64,000 nucleotides of DNA. It comes from Phytomonas francai. Lineage: Eukaryota; Euglenozoa; Kinetoplastea; Trypanosomatida; Trypanosomatidae. Below the pieces are notes generated by a model, which had not been told where the DNA came from, made no database searches, and saw only the letters and a list, made by a program, of their open reading frames with translations. The DNA is taken from NCBI GenBank assembly GCA_001766655.1, contig MJCC01000010.1, positions 6,533 through 70,532 on the forward strand. Direction: 5' to 3'. Made by a program: the position numbers and the translations under genes. This document shows, in pieces, positions 1 through 11,709 of this stretch. Position 1 is the stretch's first letter; the number at the start of each line of letters is the position of its first letter.

Positions 1-1930
1 CATTTTGTTGAATCGTCGGGGCATTCCGCACAATTTGCGGGGCAAATTTTACATTCACCATCAGCTGTCTTCCCGAACCCGGAAAAGCATGCGGTACACG
101 TGTTAGGATCACCGTCGCAACTCCAACAAAATCTGGGGCAAGCTTCACATTTACCATCTTTTGTCATCCCGTACGTGGGTTTGCATGACTCACAACCATA
201 AGCATCCTTACATTTAAGGCAGTTCTCGTCGTGGCAGTCAACTTCACAATTGACATTTTGACTATTAAACCTATACCCATCATCACAAATATTACATTTT
301 GTTGCAAAGTCGTAGCATTTCACACAACCTGTGGGGCAAGCTTCGCATCTACCATACGCTGTCTTCCCGAACCGGGGATAGCATATTTCACACTTGCTAG
401 TATCATCGTCGCATTTAAAACAATTTGTGGGGCAAGCTTCGCACTTATTATCAGCAGTCTTCCTGTACCCGAGTTTGCAAAACTCACAACCATGATCGTC
501 CTTGCATTTATGGCAGTTATCGTCGTGGCAGTCAATTTCACAACCGTCTNCGCTGTCTTCCCGAACCCCAGTTTGCATGACTCACAACCATGATCGTCCT
601 TGCATTTAAGGCAGTTATCGTCGTGGCAGTCAATTTCACAACCGTTTTCTAGACTATTCACCCTGTGCTTATCTTTACACTTTTTACATTTGGTTGAATC
701 GTCGTCGCATCTCAAACAATTTGTGGGGCAAGCTTCACATTTACCATCCGCTGTCTTCCCGAACAGGGTATCGCATACTTCACACTTCCTAGTATCACCG
801 TCGCATTTCAAACAATTTTCGAAACAAGGTGCACATTTACCATCCGCTGTCTTCCCGAACCCCAGTTTGCATGACTCACAAACATAAGCATCCTTGAATC
901 TAAGGCAGTTATCGTCGTGGGAGTCAATTTCACAACCGTTTTCTAGACTATTCAGCTTGTGCTTATCTTTACACTTTTTACATTTGGTTGAATCGTCGGG
1001 GCATTCCGCACAATTTGCGGGGCAAGCTTCGCATTTGCCATTCGCTGTCTTCCCGAACTCGAGATCGCATATTTCACACTTGCTAGTATTTCCGTCGCAT
1101 TTCAAACAATTTTCGAAACAAGGTGCACAATTACCATCTTCTTTCTTCCCGTACCCGTCATCGCATGTTGCACACTCGCTAGCATCGTCGTCGCATCTCT
1201 TGCAGTTTCTGGGGCAACGTGCACATTTACCACCCGCTGTCTTCCCGAACAGGGGATAGCATATTTCACACTTTCTAGTATCTCCGTCGCATCTCAAACA
1301 GCTTCTGGGGCAACGTGCACATTTACCATCCGCTGTCTTCCCGAACAGGGGATAGCATATTTCACACTTGCTAGTATCTCCGTCGCATCTCAAACAGCTT
1401 CTGGGGCAGGCTTCACATTTACTATCCGCTGTCTTCCCGTACCCGTCATCGCATGTTGCACACTCGCTAGCATCGTCGTCGCATCTCTTGCAGTTTCTGG
1501 GGCAACGTGCACATGTACCATCCGCTGTCTTCCCGAACCAGTGTTCGCATTCGGTACACTTGCTAGTATCACCGTCGCATTTCAAACAATTTCTGGGGCA
1601 AGGTGGACAATTACCATCCGCTATTATTCCGTGCCCGTATTCACATAGTTTACACTCGCTAGTATTTCCGTCGCATCTCAAACAGTTTCTGGGGCAACGT
1701 GCACATGTACCATCCGCTGTCTTCCCGAACCGGGGATAGCATATTTCACACTTGCTAGTATCACCGTCACATCTCGAACAATTTTCTAAACAAGGTGCAC
1801 AATTACCATCTGCTATTTTCCCGTACCCGTCATCGCATGTTGCACACTCGCTAGCATCGTCGTCGCATCTCAAACAGTTTCTGGGGCAACGCGCACATTT
1901 ACCATCAGTCGTCTTTCCGTATTTGTAATT
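1..1930 (-). repeat. Tandem 96-bp repeats encoding 32-residue Cys modules
   Basis: Neighbouring copies are nearly identical at the DNA level; for example the copy around 1302-1397 recurs at about 1206-1301. The period of 96 bp keeps the frame. Some modules are variants with Tyr-Pro, Asp-Asp-Gly-Tyr or Lys-Leu-Gly-Phe before the conserved FGK. Arrays like this expand and contract by unequal exchange and are hard to assemble. Confidence 0.85.
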
Positions 1931-2164
1931 GCATTTTTTACATTTGCCATCAGCACCGCATTCATGGCAATGAGGACCGCAGTCCGTTTCCAGGGTCCGC
2001 ACCGCGTCCGCAGGAAATGCCGGCGGTTTCCGCGCGGTCGCGTTCAGCCCGTCCGCGGGCGCAGGGGGCGTACCGGGCCCCGTCGCGAAGTTGTCCGCAC
2101 GCGCCACCCTCACCAGTACGAGCGCCGCGCAGAGGACGGCCAGACAGGCGGTTTGCGTCCGCAT
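1..2164 (-). CDS. Cysteine-rich CxxC repeat surface or secreted protein (3' end beyond window)
   Basis: The ATG at 2164-2162 starts a protein with a basic residue, a strongly hydrophobic core and a small-residue end (residues 1-23), a typical signal peptide. An upstream in-frame GTG at 2245 is unlikely to be the start. After a short Pro/Ala-rich spacer come roughly seventeen cysteine modules of about 32 residues with the pattern C-x3-C-x2-C-x6-C-x2-C and a recurring FGKTADGKC element. Two longer modules carry a KCKKCKDKH motif. The layout recalls the furin-like or growth-factor-receptor cysteine-rich fold and Giardia VSP-type proteins, so an extracellular, disulfide-rich protein is inferred; binding partner unknown. 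At the single N (550) the frame jumps: coding positions are in one phase from 2164 to 551 and in another from 549 to 1, where the modules continue off the window. No anchor (GPI or membrane segment) is visible because the C-terminus is missing. Confidence 0.75.
550..550. other. Ambiguous base / probable collapsed assembly join
   Basis: A lone n follows caaccgtct and precedes cgctgtcttcccg. In the other copies these two motifs are separated by further repeat sequence, and the coding phase differs on the two sides. This is best read as a join across an unresolved part of the repeat array, not a natural frameshift. Confidence 0.7.
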
Positions 2165-2723
2165 CTCGCGTCGCGGTGTCTGAAATGTGCGCTGCAAAGG
2201 GGGGAGAGGCGTGTGTGGTTGGCGGATGGGCCTTTGGATAATCACTTGTGCGTAAGCTCGGGTATTCGTGGTCTGCGAGAGGGAAGCGTGGGTGCGGCGA
2301 ATTTGATGAAAAGAAACTTAGAAATAATCTGGACAAAACAAGACAAGAAAAGAGGAAAGAGCGCAAGTGTGGCATGAGGGGAAACAGTCTTTACAACACT
2401 ATCGCACCCTGTTGTACCCGCAGTTTGCTTGCCTTTTTCACTGCCTTGGGCAGCCGCTCCAGCGTAGGGGTGCATCGAACAGAATGACATTGGAGCCCAC
2501 AGTCGCGAAGCCAAGCGAAATCCACGACGCAATGGGGGATCCGTGATGATACTAGCAATCCTTAAAATGGTGGTACGAGACAGTTGACTCGAATAGAGAG
2601 AAAGTAACGCTTTGACGAATCGCAAATGGTCCCCTCCCCTTATTGTGCATTCTACCCTAACGAAGAGAGAAGAAAGCATTTCCCTCCCTTTAACGCGCAC
2701 TGCATCTGCGTACGTTTTATTAA
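2165..2723. other. Intergenic stretch upstream of the Cys-rich gene
   Basis: I see no convincing gene. Open frames exist on both strands but start at GTG or TTG or overlap one another without a family signature. The part next to 2164 should hold the 5' UTR and spliced-leader acceptor of the Cys-rich gene, but I cannot point to a clear acceptor. Confidence 0.4.
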
Positions 2724-4277
2724 ATGGCGACCGAGCGGGGCAAGCAAGTGCTCCACAAGCCTGGCCAACTAGGTGGCGGTGTTAAACAAGGGCGCCTCAA
2801 GGAGGCCGCGGCAGAGAAGCTTAAGAACAGCTCTATGGCTAAGCAGCTCCGCCCGAGATGGCTTACCGCATGCGGACCAAGAGCTTGTTGGCGATACAAA
2901 CAACCTCCCGCTTCAACAGCGCGGAACCGATGCTCGACCTGCACTTTGCTCTCGGGAGGAGATTACCGGCTCTCTAAACCCAGAGAACAGGGAAACACAC
3001 AGGGGGACTAAAGGAGCCGCCACATGCAGAAGGCACAGACAGCCCCCATGACCCACGCGGTGTCTTGGGCTTTGCAGCATCCTTGCGTTAGGTACCGATC
3101 AGGCCCTCGCCAAGGGGGTCGGCTCCCACCCCCCTCGCTTGGACGATAAACGGGTGCAGATCCTCTTGCATGACTGGGCCGCACACGCTGAGCTATCCCC
3201 TCCGCAACAAGGCACCAAGGGCAGACCCATCCCCCAGCCTGCCGCTCCTCCCTCCCTTCCGGCCCACTTGACGGTGTCCAACCATGAGATCCTCAGCCGC
3301 CCCCCCCCCCGTGACTTTGAGCCGTGGTGGGGCAGAAGCGGCGACGGAGGGGTTCTCCAGGCTGGAGCAGGACGTGCGGACGGATGCTGCGGGAGGCACC
3401 AGCGACAACAGCGGGCCTCCCATCGCCCACAACAAGCCGCAGTCGGCGGCCTCCGGACTGAGGGCGACCAAGGCACGGACGGCCCAGCTGCTGAACCAGA
3501 CGGCTCAACAACGCAATCACGCACAGCTGTACCGGACGCAAACACGGCTGCCCCACGCACCCATACCGCACCCTCTATTCAACCGACGACGCGGTGGCCG
3601 AGGTATGTGCAAGCGGCCGAACGCCCCCGCCAAACTTCCCCCGCACCGGTGGTCTGGGCCAGGAAAACGCGCAGAACCCCACCAACGGCCTCCCCTACGT
3701 CCTGGGGCACGCAAAGAGCAAAGGGGGAGAAAGAGGGGGGTAAGCGTGAGGTATGGGGAGGCGACGTTGGCGAAGGCAAGACGTCCAATGCGGAATTGGA
3801 TGCGATCGACAAGCGCCACCTCCCGCGAGAGCTGCAGCTGCCGTGCGACACGATGGTTCGACGAACGCGTGCCCGCGCAAAGCAGCTGCTGCTGGAGCTG
3901 GAGCAGCGCCTCCCGAAGCACAAGGTCATGGACTTCGCGATTTTCATGCGTCAGCACTGGATTGCCGGGGCGTGGCGGCGGGGCCCCCCACACCCCACTC
4001 GCGCACAAACCTACCGGGTAGCTTATGGCTCGGCACCCTCGCACCTGGGTCAGCGCGACATCAAGCGCACACTCCAGGTGGTCCGGCCCGCGCTGGCGGC
4101 ACACCGCGCACCTCCCCCTTGCCAGAGGAGGTTCAACCAAGGCTGCCGGCTATTCATGACAGCGTCCTTTTACGGGGCTACCTGGCGTGAAGCGGATCGG
4201 CCGCCCCAAGCCCATCTCAGACCATCCGCGGGAGTTCCTCTACCACGCTCCCACAGCGCGAATGCCGAAGGATGAAT
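2724..4277 (+). mobile_element. Decayed plus-strand coding island, possible tyrosine-recombinase (TATE-like) element remnant
   Basis: This GC-rich island differs in composition from the AT-rich DNA around it and is read on the strand opposite to all genes. Coding-like text changes frame several times: one frame from the ATG at 2724, then another at 2858-2977 containing RMRTKSLLAIQTTSRF, then frame 2 from about 3284, frame 1 over about 3600-4130 (RRTRARAKQLLLELEQRL), and frames 3 and 2 near 4130-4277. The 2858-2977 motif resembles the box around the first catalytic Arg of tyrosine recombinases (K-x-LLA-x-T-x-x-R), as carried by the TATE elements of trypanosomatids. No intact reading frame or terminal repeats were seen. 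It may be more than one degenerate copy, or another GC-rich pseudogene; the family assignment is an inference. Confidence 0.35.
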
Positions 4278-4679
4278 TTCTTTCAACCGACAAAACTGGA
4301 TATTCTTGGAAGAGAAACGCAGAAATATTCTCTAATCGGACAAAATCAAGTGTAGCTTCCATTTCAAACCAGCATATGGAATGACCGTTAAGATGTGCTC
4401 CTATCGCGTTCACACGGCTTTTTTCCTGCAGCCCATACTAAGGTTGTAACAATAAAATATATGATAGGCTGTAATTTCAGCGTGAAAATAATTAGTAAGA
4501 ATCAATAACAACAGCGATATAATTCCCTCACCGTATTCCATCTTCTCTTTTGAACAGTAAAAAAAAAAGGAATTGACGATAAAATGAGAAGTGCATCGTA
4601 GAAATGTAGTTCATTAAAAAAAACTAGTTTTAGAAAAAAAGTGCTTCAATAAAGCATTATTTTTGGTTCTTATTTTTCA
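4278..4679. other. AT-rich spacer
   Basis: A-rich runs near 4558-4568 and 4613-4640; no gene seen. It contains the 3' UTR of the minus-strand membrane protein that ends at 4680. Confidence 0.5.
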
Positions 4680-5807
4680 CTATTCACCTTCGGAATAAAG
4701 ATGTCTGAACGCATTTTGTAGGTCTTCCCATGCTTGATGGCATACTACAAACGCTTTCTGGAGCTCTTCATCTGACTCAGTCCCGTTGTAAACTCTCTTT
4801 GCCTCCAACTGATGTCTTGGATCACAACTCTTCGAAAAAACTGATTTTGCGGTGTCGATGCTGTCCTCTGTCCTTGAAACATTCTCTAAGCAATCCAATA
4901 AGTCATACGCATCATTCTTATTTCTATGAGTATCATTAGTTATGCAATGATTTGAAAAGGAACACATGTTGTTCGCATCCAACTCTTTCTTTTTACTTGC
5001 AAGTGAACTAAAAAAGAGAGGTAGTTCATTTAGAAATCTCTGCCGAACCAACACTGAAGTTTGACTAGTATGCCCCACAACGAATTTTCCAGTACATCCG
5101 CCCTCTTCACATTTACTTCCATCACTTGGATCAGAAAGAAATGTTGTTATTCGAATGTTGCGCCTTTCGCTCATTTTTTCTGTCCGTTCTTGACGTTTGG
5201 ATAAAGAGCTAGCTAGCTGTGGGATTACAGCACGTTTCCACACATATTCATTAACTGAAAGGTATCCTTTCAACTGCGCCGATATTTCCCTGTCAGATTC
5301 TATGAAATGGAAGTGGTTGTGTGCACAAGATGCACGGCAAAGATACCACACCCGAAGTGTAGCAAAAGCTTGCTGCAACTCAAGTACCTTTACTGCAAGT
5401 GAATCTAATGCCTTAATTTTCTCCATTTGCATCCTACGCAACTGCATCGGGCCAAGCGGACTGATCATAAACAAAACCGTGGACACAAAAATACCCCCGC
5501 TCAGCCAGCTCACAAAACGGTAGCGCAACAGCATTTTGGGGTTCCGAATCCGCCAGACACGGTGCAGGCGAGCGTGTTGATAGTAGCAAGTGAAGCCAAA
5601 CACAGCCAACGAGGTCACAGTCATTCCGCTGAGCCATCGAGCATAGGATACAAAGCGGTTAGATGACGTCAAAATATGGCAAGAAAGCTGGTCCGTGTTG
5701 GTATAAAAGAGTTGAGCATTCATAGCATAGTCTTGGCATTGTCTTGACAGGTTCTGCATATCATTAGGAAATAAACTGAGTGTCTTATCGGAATCCAGGA
5801 GCTTCAT
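4680..5807 (-). CDS. Hypothetical two-pass membrane protein
   Basis: The 375-residue frame starts at an ATG (5807-5805). Two hydrophobic segments, about residues 59-76 and 99-116, are separated by a short basic loop (RLHRVWRIRNPK), which predicts a helical hairpin in a membrane with the loop on the cytosolic or matrix side. A helical region follows (about 120-150), and the C-terminal half is polar and rich in Lys, Glu and Ser. There are several Cys and His residues but no recognisable enzyme motif. I do not recognise the family. A mitochondrial or ER membrane protein is possible; no clear targeting signal is present. It is the first gene of the conserved part of the unit after the left-end island and is separated from the next gene on its 5' side by 2.7 kb. 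Confidence 0.65.
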   Translation of the reverse strand: MKLLDSDKTLSLFPNDMQNLSRQCQDYAMNAQLFYTNTDQLSCHILTSSNRFVSYARWLSGMTVTSLAVFGFTCYYQHARLHRVWRIRNPKMLLRYRFVSWLSGGIFVSTVLFMISPLGPMQLRRMQMEKIKALDSLAVKVLELQQAFATLRVWYLCRASCAHNHFHFIESDREISAQLKGYLSVNEYVWKRAVIPQLASSLSKRQERTEKMSERRNIRITTFLSDPSDGSKCEEGGCTGKFVVGHTSQTSVLVRQRFLNELPLFFSSLASKKKELDANNMCSFSNHCITNDTHRNKNDAYDLLDCLENVSRTEDSIDTAKSVFSKSCDPRHQLEAKRVYNGTESDEELQKAFVVCHQAWEDLQNAFRHLYSEGE

Positions 5808-8473
5808 ATGATTACGTGAGATTTACCGCTCAATCAATACTTTCTCTCTTGATTATTATTGTGGAATCCTCCCCTAGAGTTAATAATAGCGAAAATCGCG
5901 ACTATAGATAAAAAAACGTGTACATAATGTCCGATTAAAATATTTAGAAAGGTATGCTAAAAATTGACAATCAAAAAAAATATAATACAAACATATATGT
6001 GCATAGACTTATGCTGAAATAAAATGGTGTTATATGAACCCTTGACATTTGGGCAACACACTCAATAAGAAAGAGAAAAAAAAATATCTTGATGTCCATA
6101 GTGATCCCAATTATCTCTACATAGTGCCACGGGCTAGTAACCCTTCTCTAATGAATCTAAGCGCCGGTGATGTATAAAGTATTAAAGAAAGGAAGAAAAC
6201 TTATTTTCCCGTTATTTTTGGTTCCATTTTACTGTATACATGACAGATACAAATCTTAGGACTTTCTATCTTTAGTATATAAATATAGGGAAAAATTTCC
6301 TTTTCTCTTTTGACCATACCTCTCCAGTACTTTCAGAGCATACGACAGAGCCCTCTATTGAAGGCTGTAAGAGCGGGAAACCCCTGACTAAACTGTCTCA
6401 GCGCTTATCTAGCCAATCAGATTAATATTCAAAGGTAGGAAAGCCTTTTGCATCTGCACTTGTTACTCCAGATTTGAGCTTGGATCAGCAATAACATGTG
6501 AAAAAGTTTGTTCAATAGATCGCGGGCTGTCCATACAAATGGCACTTTGTTCGAACATGCTTAATGCCTTGAACCTGGGAAGTTAGGCTGCTTGGCAGTA
6601 CGCAAGATAAAAATGGGGGAAGAAACGCTGTTGAAATCAGAGACTTCGCCCCCATGTTAGCTCAGGACTCCAAAGATCATCCACGGATGACTTCCTCGCC
6701 AAAAACATGCTTTTGTGAATACTGCAGCGCCCCATTCGAATCCCATGCAAATAGGGCGCGATGCCGCGCACACTGCCCACACTCCAACATAGTTCACACA
6801 GGCGCCGATTGAGGAAGCTGCTGCATGGTAAGATGACGTTTGTTTTCCTCTCTAGCTCCCTTAGTGAAAAATACTTCGAGCAATAGACAGGTGAAGGAAG
6901 AAACTGATAATTTTAAGAAAACCCGCTAACGCTTTTCTACTTTCCATCATTAGAAGACATGAATAATAATATATTTTCAGATGTAATATCTTAGGTTCCT
7001 TTTTTATTGTACTTTTCCAGCAAGGAGAAAAGTAACGCCTGGAACTCTAGTAGGTCTAAAGGGAGAAGGGAAAAAGTATGAAGCAATGCGTTCCGTTCAA
7101 CGTACGTTCATTAACGTTGAAAAGGAAAAAAAGAAATGAGAGAAATGTCTTTTAATTTACATTTATCGGGCGATTTATTGCAAAAGCCTCGTCCTACAAA
7201 ATGTGAATACAAGACAAAGGTTTAAAAAAATGAATGCGAACTACATCACCATCACACCACATTGTAAATAACAAAGAAAACGGATCCTCTTTTAGTATGC
7301 TTTAAATGACCCTTTTCTAGGCTGTCCTTAAACTGTCAATCTTGTGACAAATACTGGTGCCGTATGTTTAATTTACCCTTCTTGTGTACGATCCCATGAG
7401 GAGACCCAGCGTATGTGCACAACTCTATTAATTAGTGATATAGGCCCTCTGATAGATGAAGCAATGCGTGATACAGTACGTAGATGCATACTGAAGTGAA
7501 ATGTGCCAATTCTAGGTTAGGGAAAACCTTCCTTCAATATACTACTTAGCTACTAGGCCCTAAGCTGTACAAAATTTTAAAAATGGTTCTACAAAATTCT
7601 CTGAAAGACCCCCCTTGTCTTGAAGATGTTCTATGAGCAAGGAGGTTTTGTATATCATCAGAGAACTGTGAGGCGAATTCCGTGGTGAAACCCAATGAGC
7701 ATTATTGTCCCTGCATCAATAAAGATGTTGATCCTTTATTTAATCACAGTGTCATAATACACAGACACGCAAAATAGAAATGATCGTTTCTATGATTAGT
7801 ATCAAAGAAAAGGCTTCAAATAAAGATGCAGAATATACTCACGTTTTTATTATACTTGGTAAAATAAGCCTCACCATTTCTAAACTATTAAGAGAATATA
7901 TCGGAGAAAATAAGTAGTTGTTCAGCTGCAACAACAATAATTCACATAGGGATACCCCATCCCCCAACGCAAAAGAAAAAGCTCAGCCTCATTAATCTAC
8001 TTTCAGGGCTTTTACTGACTTATCAGATAACTTTCTCAGACACTTATTAGGTTTACATTTCAAATATATGGATCAACACCTTTTCTCTGCTGTATTCTCA
8101 AAAATCTATCTTAATCACTACTATGATTAACTCGATAATTGCAACATGTCATCTTTCATGCATAAAGCCCCCCACCACTAAGAACATTCATTCAAACTGT
8201 GCTGCTTAATTAACCTACCTTACAAAAATGCATCCGAAACACATTGCAGAACCGTTTCAAAAAAACAGAAAAATATCTAAAATATCATTGAGCTGATTTA
8301 AATAGAATAATTTTCGGCCATTTTGATATTATATATCATATATATGGATATATATATATCATGTATGATGTTTAAAAAATTCCCCTTTTCGTTTGCTTAA
8401 ATGTTATTTCTACCATTCTGTTTAATTTTTCTTTAATTCAAAATCAACGCTGCTTTTCCTAATGCGTTATACA
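5808..8473. other. Long gene-poor intergenic region with one richer island
   Basis: Mostly AT-rich with homopolymers and a short TA-repeat near 8330-8360. Only about 6330-6830 is less AT-rich and shows short coding-like pieces: a C2HC zinc-finger fragment on the plus strand and a 31-codon minus frame at 6463-6558. No long gene, tRNA or rRNA was recognised in the rest. Confidence 0.5.
6573..6812 (+). pseudogene. Short C2HC-type zinc-finger fragment, antisense to the transcription unit
   Basis: The frame is open from 6573 to the TGA at 6810-6812, with ATGs at 6654 (52 residues) and 6687 (41 residues). It contains CEYCSAPF followed by RARCRAHC. Counting from the 6687 ATG, the ligands are C10, C13, position 26 and C30, that is C-x2-C-x12-[H/C]-x3-C, with the aromatic four residues after the second Cys. 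This is the spacing of the ZC2HC finger, with the usual His replaced by Cys. It is too short for a normal ZC2HC protein and lies on the unexpected strand, so a fragment or decayed copy is likeliest; a genuine small protein is not excluded. Confidence 0.4.
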
Positions 8474-9904
<1,431 letters not shown>

Positions 9905-10338
9905 TTATATGTATATATATATATATATATATGGTTATATATACAAATATACAGTGTATAAAATGACAAACTTTTTCCCACAAAATTTATGAAATAGTAT
10001 TACTACTGAGAAAAATAATAGATTGGAAAAGCATTAAGAACATATGTACAAAACTCATCCAAACTCAAATAGGGAAAGAATATCAATAAACCATCAAGAA
10101 CGCATCCACGCTAAAGGTTAAAGAAAAAAGTGTCAGAAATTCCGCGCCTCTTTTTCCCTCACTTCTTGTTGCATACATGTATGCGACTATTTGTTAAGAA
10201 AAAGTGTAGTGCGCATAGAGGGAAAAAAAACTTTGACGGGTCAAAAAGGAAACCATCCCTGCTTTGGAAAAGTCAAATCTTTCAAAAATACAAAGGCTTT
10301 CATCCAAAATTCTAAAATACACAGTGGAGCTGTAACTT
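9905..10338. other. AT-rich spacer with TA microsatellite
   Basis: A (TA)n run lies just upstream of the LPD start at about 9906-9932. The remainder is A-rich, and I see no gene in it. Confidence 0.5.
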
Positions 10339-10542
10339 CTATATAATTTCGATAATCACTTCCGGCAGATAAGTTTCTTTGGAGACTCCATCACTCTCAT
10401 TGTCCTTTTCACATCTACTGAGGAGACCAATATTCAACATCATGTCTGGCTTCTTAAACATTCCCACCTCCGCACCCTTCCCCTCGAGTCTTACGTCAAT
10501 TCTTCAGTAAATCAATGATAAAAACAAGTAAGCTTTTCATAC
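10339..10542 (-). pseudogene. In-frame coding-like tail downstream of the DnaJ stop codon
   Basis: Beyond the DnaJ TGA (10545-10543) the same frame runs on. It meets TGA at 10539 and 10506, then stays open for 54 codons (10503 to 10342) and ends at TAG 10341-10339. The open part has the codon look of a gene (for example KGAEVGMFKKPDMM and ETYLPEVIIEII) in otherwise AT-rich DNA. It has no early ATG. It may be a former C-terminal extension of DnaJ, a readthrough extension or a chance open frame. Confidence 0.35.
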
Positions 10543-11709
10543 TCAGAGATACTTATCAAGTGTCTCCCTTTGCTTTGTAGACAAAGAAGACGGCATTTCG
10601 AATTTTACTTTCACATAAAGGTCACCTCGCTCAGACGGTAGGTGTAACTTGGGCATTCCCTTTCCAGGAACCTTAATCACGGTATCATAGGGAGTGATAT
10701 TTGATCTACTTAACTTGATCACCTCCTTGCTATCCAAATGTTTGAACTCTCTTGAAAAGCCCAAGAGGGCCTCTCTTAGAGTGATCGATAGGGACATCTT
10801 CAAATCAAGGTCGTTACGCATTCGTGTGAACTGTGGATGTGGCAGAGAGCGGACACGCACGACTAAATCACCCGGGATGAGTTCAGGCGATTCATCGGCC
10901 TCCATCTCAAAGACAATGGGATGATTTTCTGGTGTGCCGGCCTCAATATCCACCCTCAAGTCTACGTTTACTTTGGCCACCTTTCGGGCATGGCAGGCTG
11001 GGCAGCTCCGCTGCGCCTTTTTACCCTTCGCATGACAGTGTGGACAAGCCTGCCGGATCTCTTGGTACATCCCCGGCGCCAGAATTAACCGCTGCTCCAC
11101 GACCCCACGTCCTTGACAGTGCGGGCACAACACAACAGGCGATTTCGGATCGTCCCCGCTGCCCTTGCAGTGCTTGCAAACGATCTGTTTGTTGCGGCGC
11201 AACACAACGGCCCCACCCGTGAATAGCACGGACAGGTTGACCTCAATTAAGGTTTCCTGTTGGGGTCCATAGAGGGAATGCCCAGAACTGAAACCGAGCA
11301 GCTGGGCAAAGGGGTTCCTCCCAGCACCGCGATCCCCAGCGGCTGTTGCCTGTTTCAGCTGTTCGAGTCCGGCCTCCCCGCGCATGTCGTACATCTTGCG
11401 CTTTCGTTTATTGGAAAGCACCTCGTAAGCTCGGTTGATTTGACTATATTTAATTTTGTCTTCCTCGGATTTGGCGACATCGGGGTGGTACTGCATGGAG
11501 AGGCGCCGAAAGCTTTGCTTGATATCGCTTTCCGTGGCTTCCTCTCGTTTATCCTCTAGCGAGAGCACTTTGTAGTAATCCACATCCTGGGCATTATTTT
11601 GGGTCTCAGGGGACGAATGAGAATATGCAAAGCGAGCAAGTGCAGTCGGTAACGAAAGCACAAATAAAAATAGCAGTACCGATGCACACACACGGGAGTC
11701 TCGGTTCAT
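10543..11709 (-). CDS. Secretory-pathway type I DnaJ (HSP40) co-chaperone
   Basis: J proteins stimulate the ATPase of HSP70; a lumenal one would serve BiP. The 388-residue protein begins with a hydrophobic signal peptide (about residues 1-26). The J domain spans about 44-110 with the HPD catalytic tripeptide at 75-77. A short Gly-containing linker (GDRGAGRNPF) is followed by a zinc-finger domain with four Cys pairs (C178/C181, C195/C198, C222/C225, C236/C239) that match the CxxCxGxG pattern, the last two degenerate. The C-terminal substrate-binding region follows. There is no KDEL-like retrieval signal at the annotated end (LDKYL), and the frame continues with coding-like sequence after in-frame TGA codons. 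The closest functional analogues are Scj1/ERdj3-type proteins. Domain assignment is certain; ER location is inferred from the signal peptide. Confidence 0.92.
   Translation of the reverse strand: MNRDSRVCASVLLFLFVLSLPTALARFAYSHSSPETQNNAQDVDYYKVLSLEDKREEATESDIKQSFRRLSMQYHPDVAKSEEDKIKYSQINRAYEVLSNKRKRKMYDMRGEAGLEQLKQATAAGDRGAGRNPFAQLLGFSSGHSLYGPQQETLIEVNLSVLFTGGAVVLRRNKQIVCKHCKGSGDDPKSPVVLCPHCQGRGVVEQRLILAPGMYQEIRQACPHCHAKGKKAQRSCPACHARKVAKVNVDLRVDIEAGTPENHPIVFEMEADESPELIPGDLVVRVRSLPHPQFTRMRNDLDLKMSLSITLREALLGFSREFKHLDSKEVIKLSRSNITPYDTVIKVPGKGMPKLHLPSERGDLYVKVKFEMPSSLSTKQRETLDKYL

Noticed and set aside
1390..1739. Several frames antisense or out of phase within the Cys-rich gene
   Set aside because: They recur with the 96-bp repeat period and are shadows of the repeats.
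1..1930. CRISPR-like array
   Set aside because: The repeats are contiguous coding modules without spacers and the DNA is eukaryotic.
2242..2700. 152-codon minus frame upstream of the Cys-rich gene
   Set aside because: Begins at GTG, overlaps the presumed 5' UTR and carries no recognisable domain.
6728..6745. B-box-like attcgaatcc suggesting a tRNA
   Set aside because: No T-stem pairing around it and no A box or acceptor stem at the right distance; it falls inside the zinc-finger frame.
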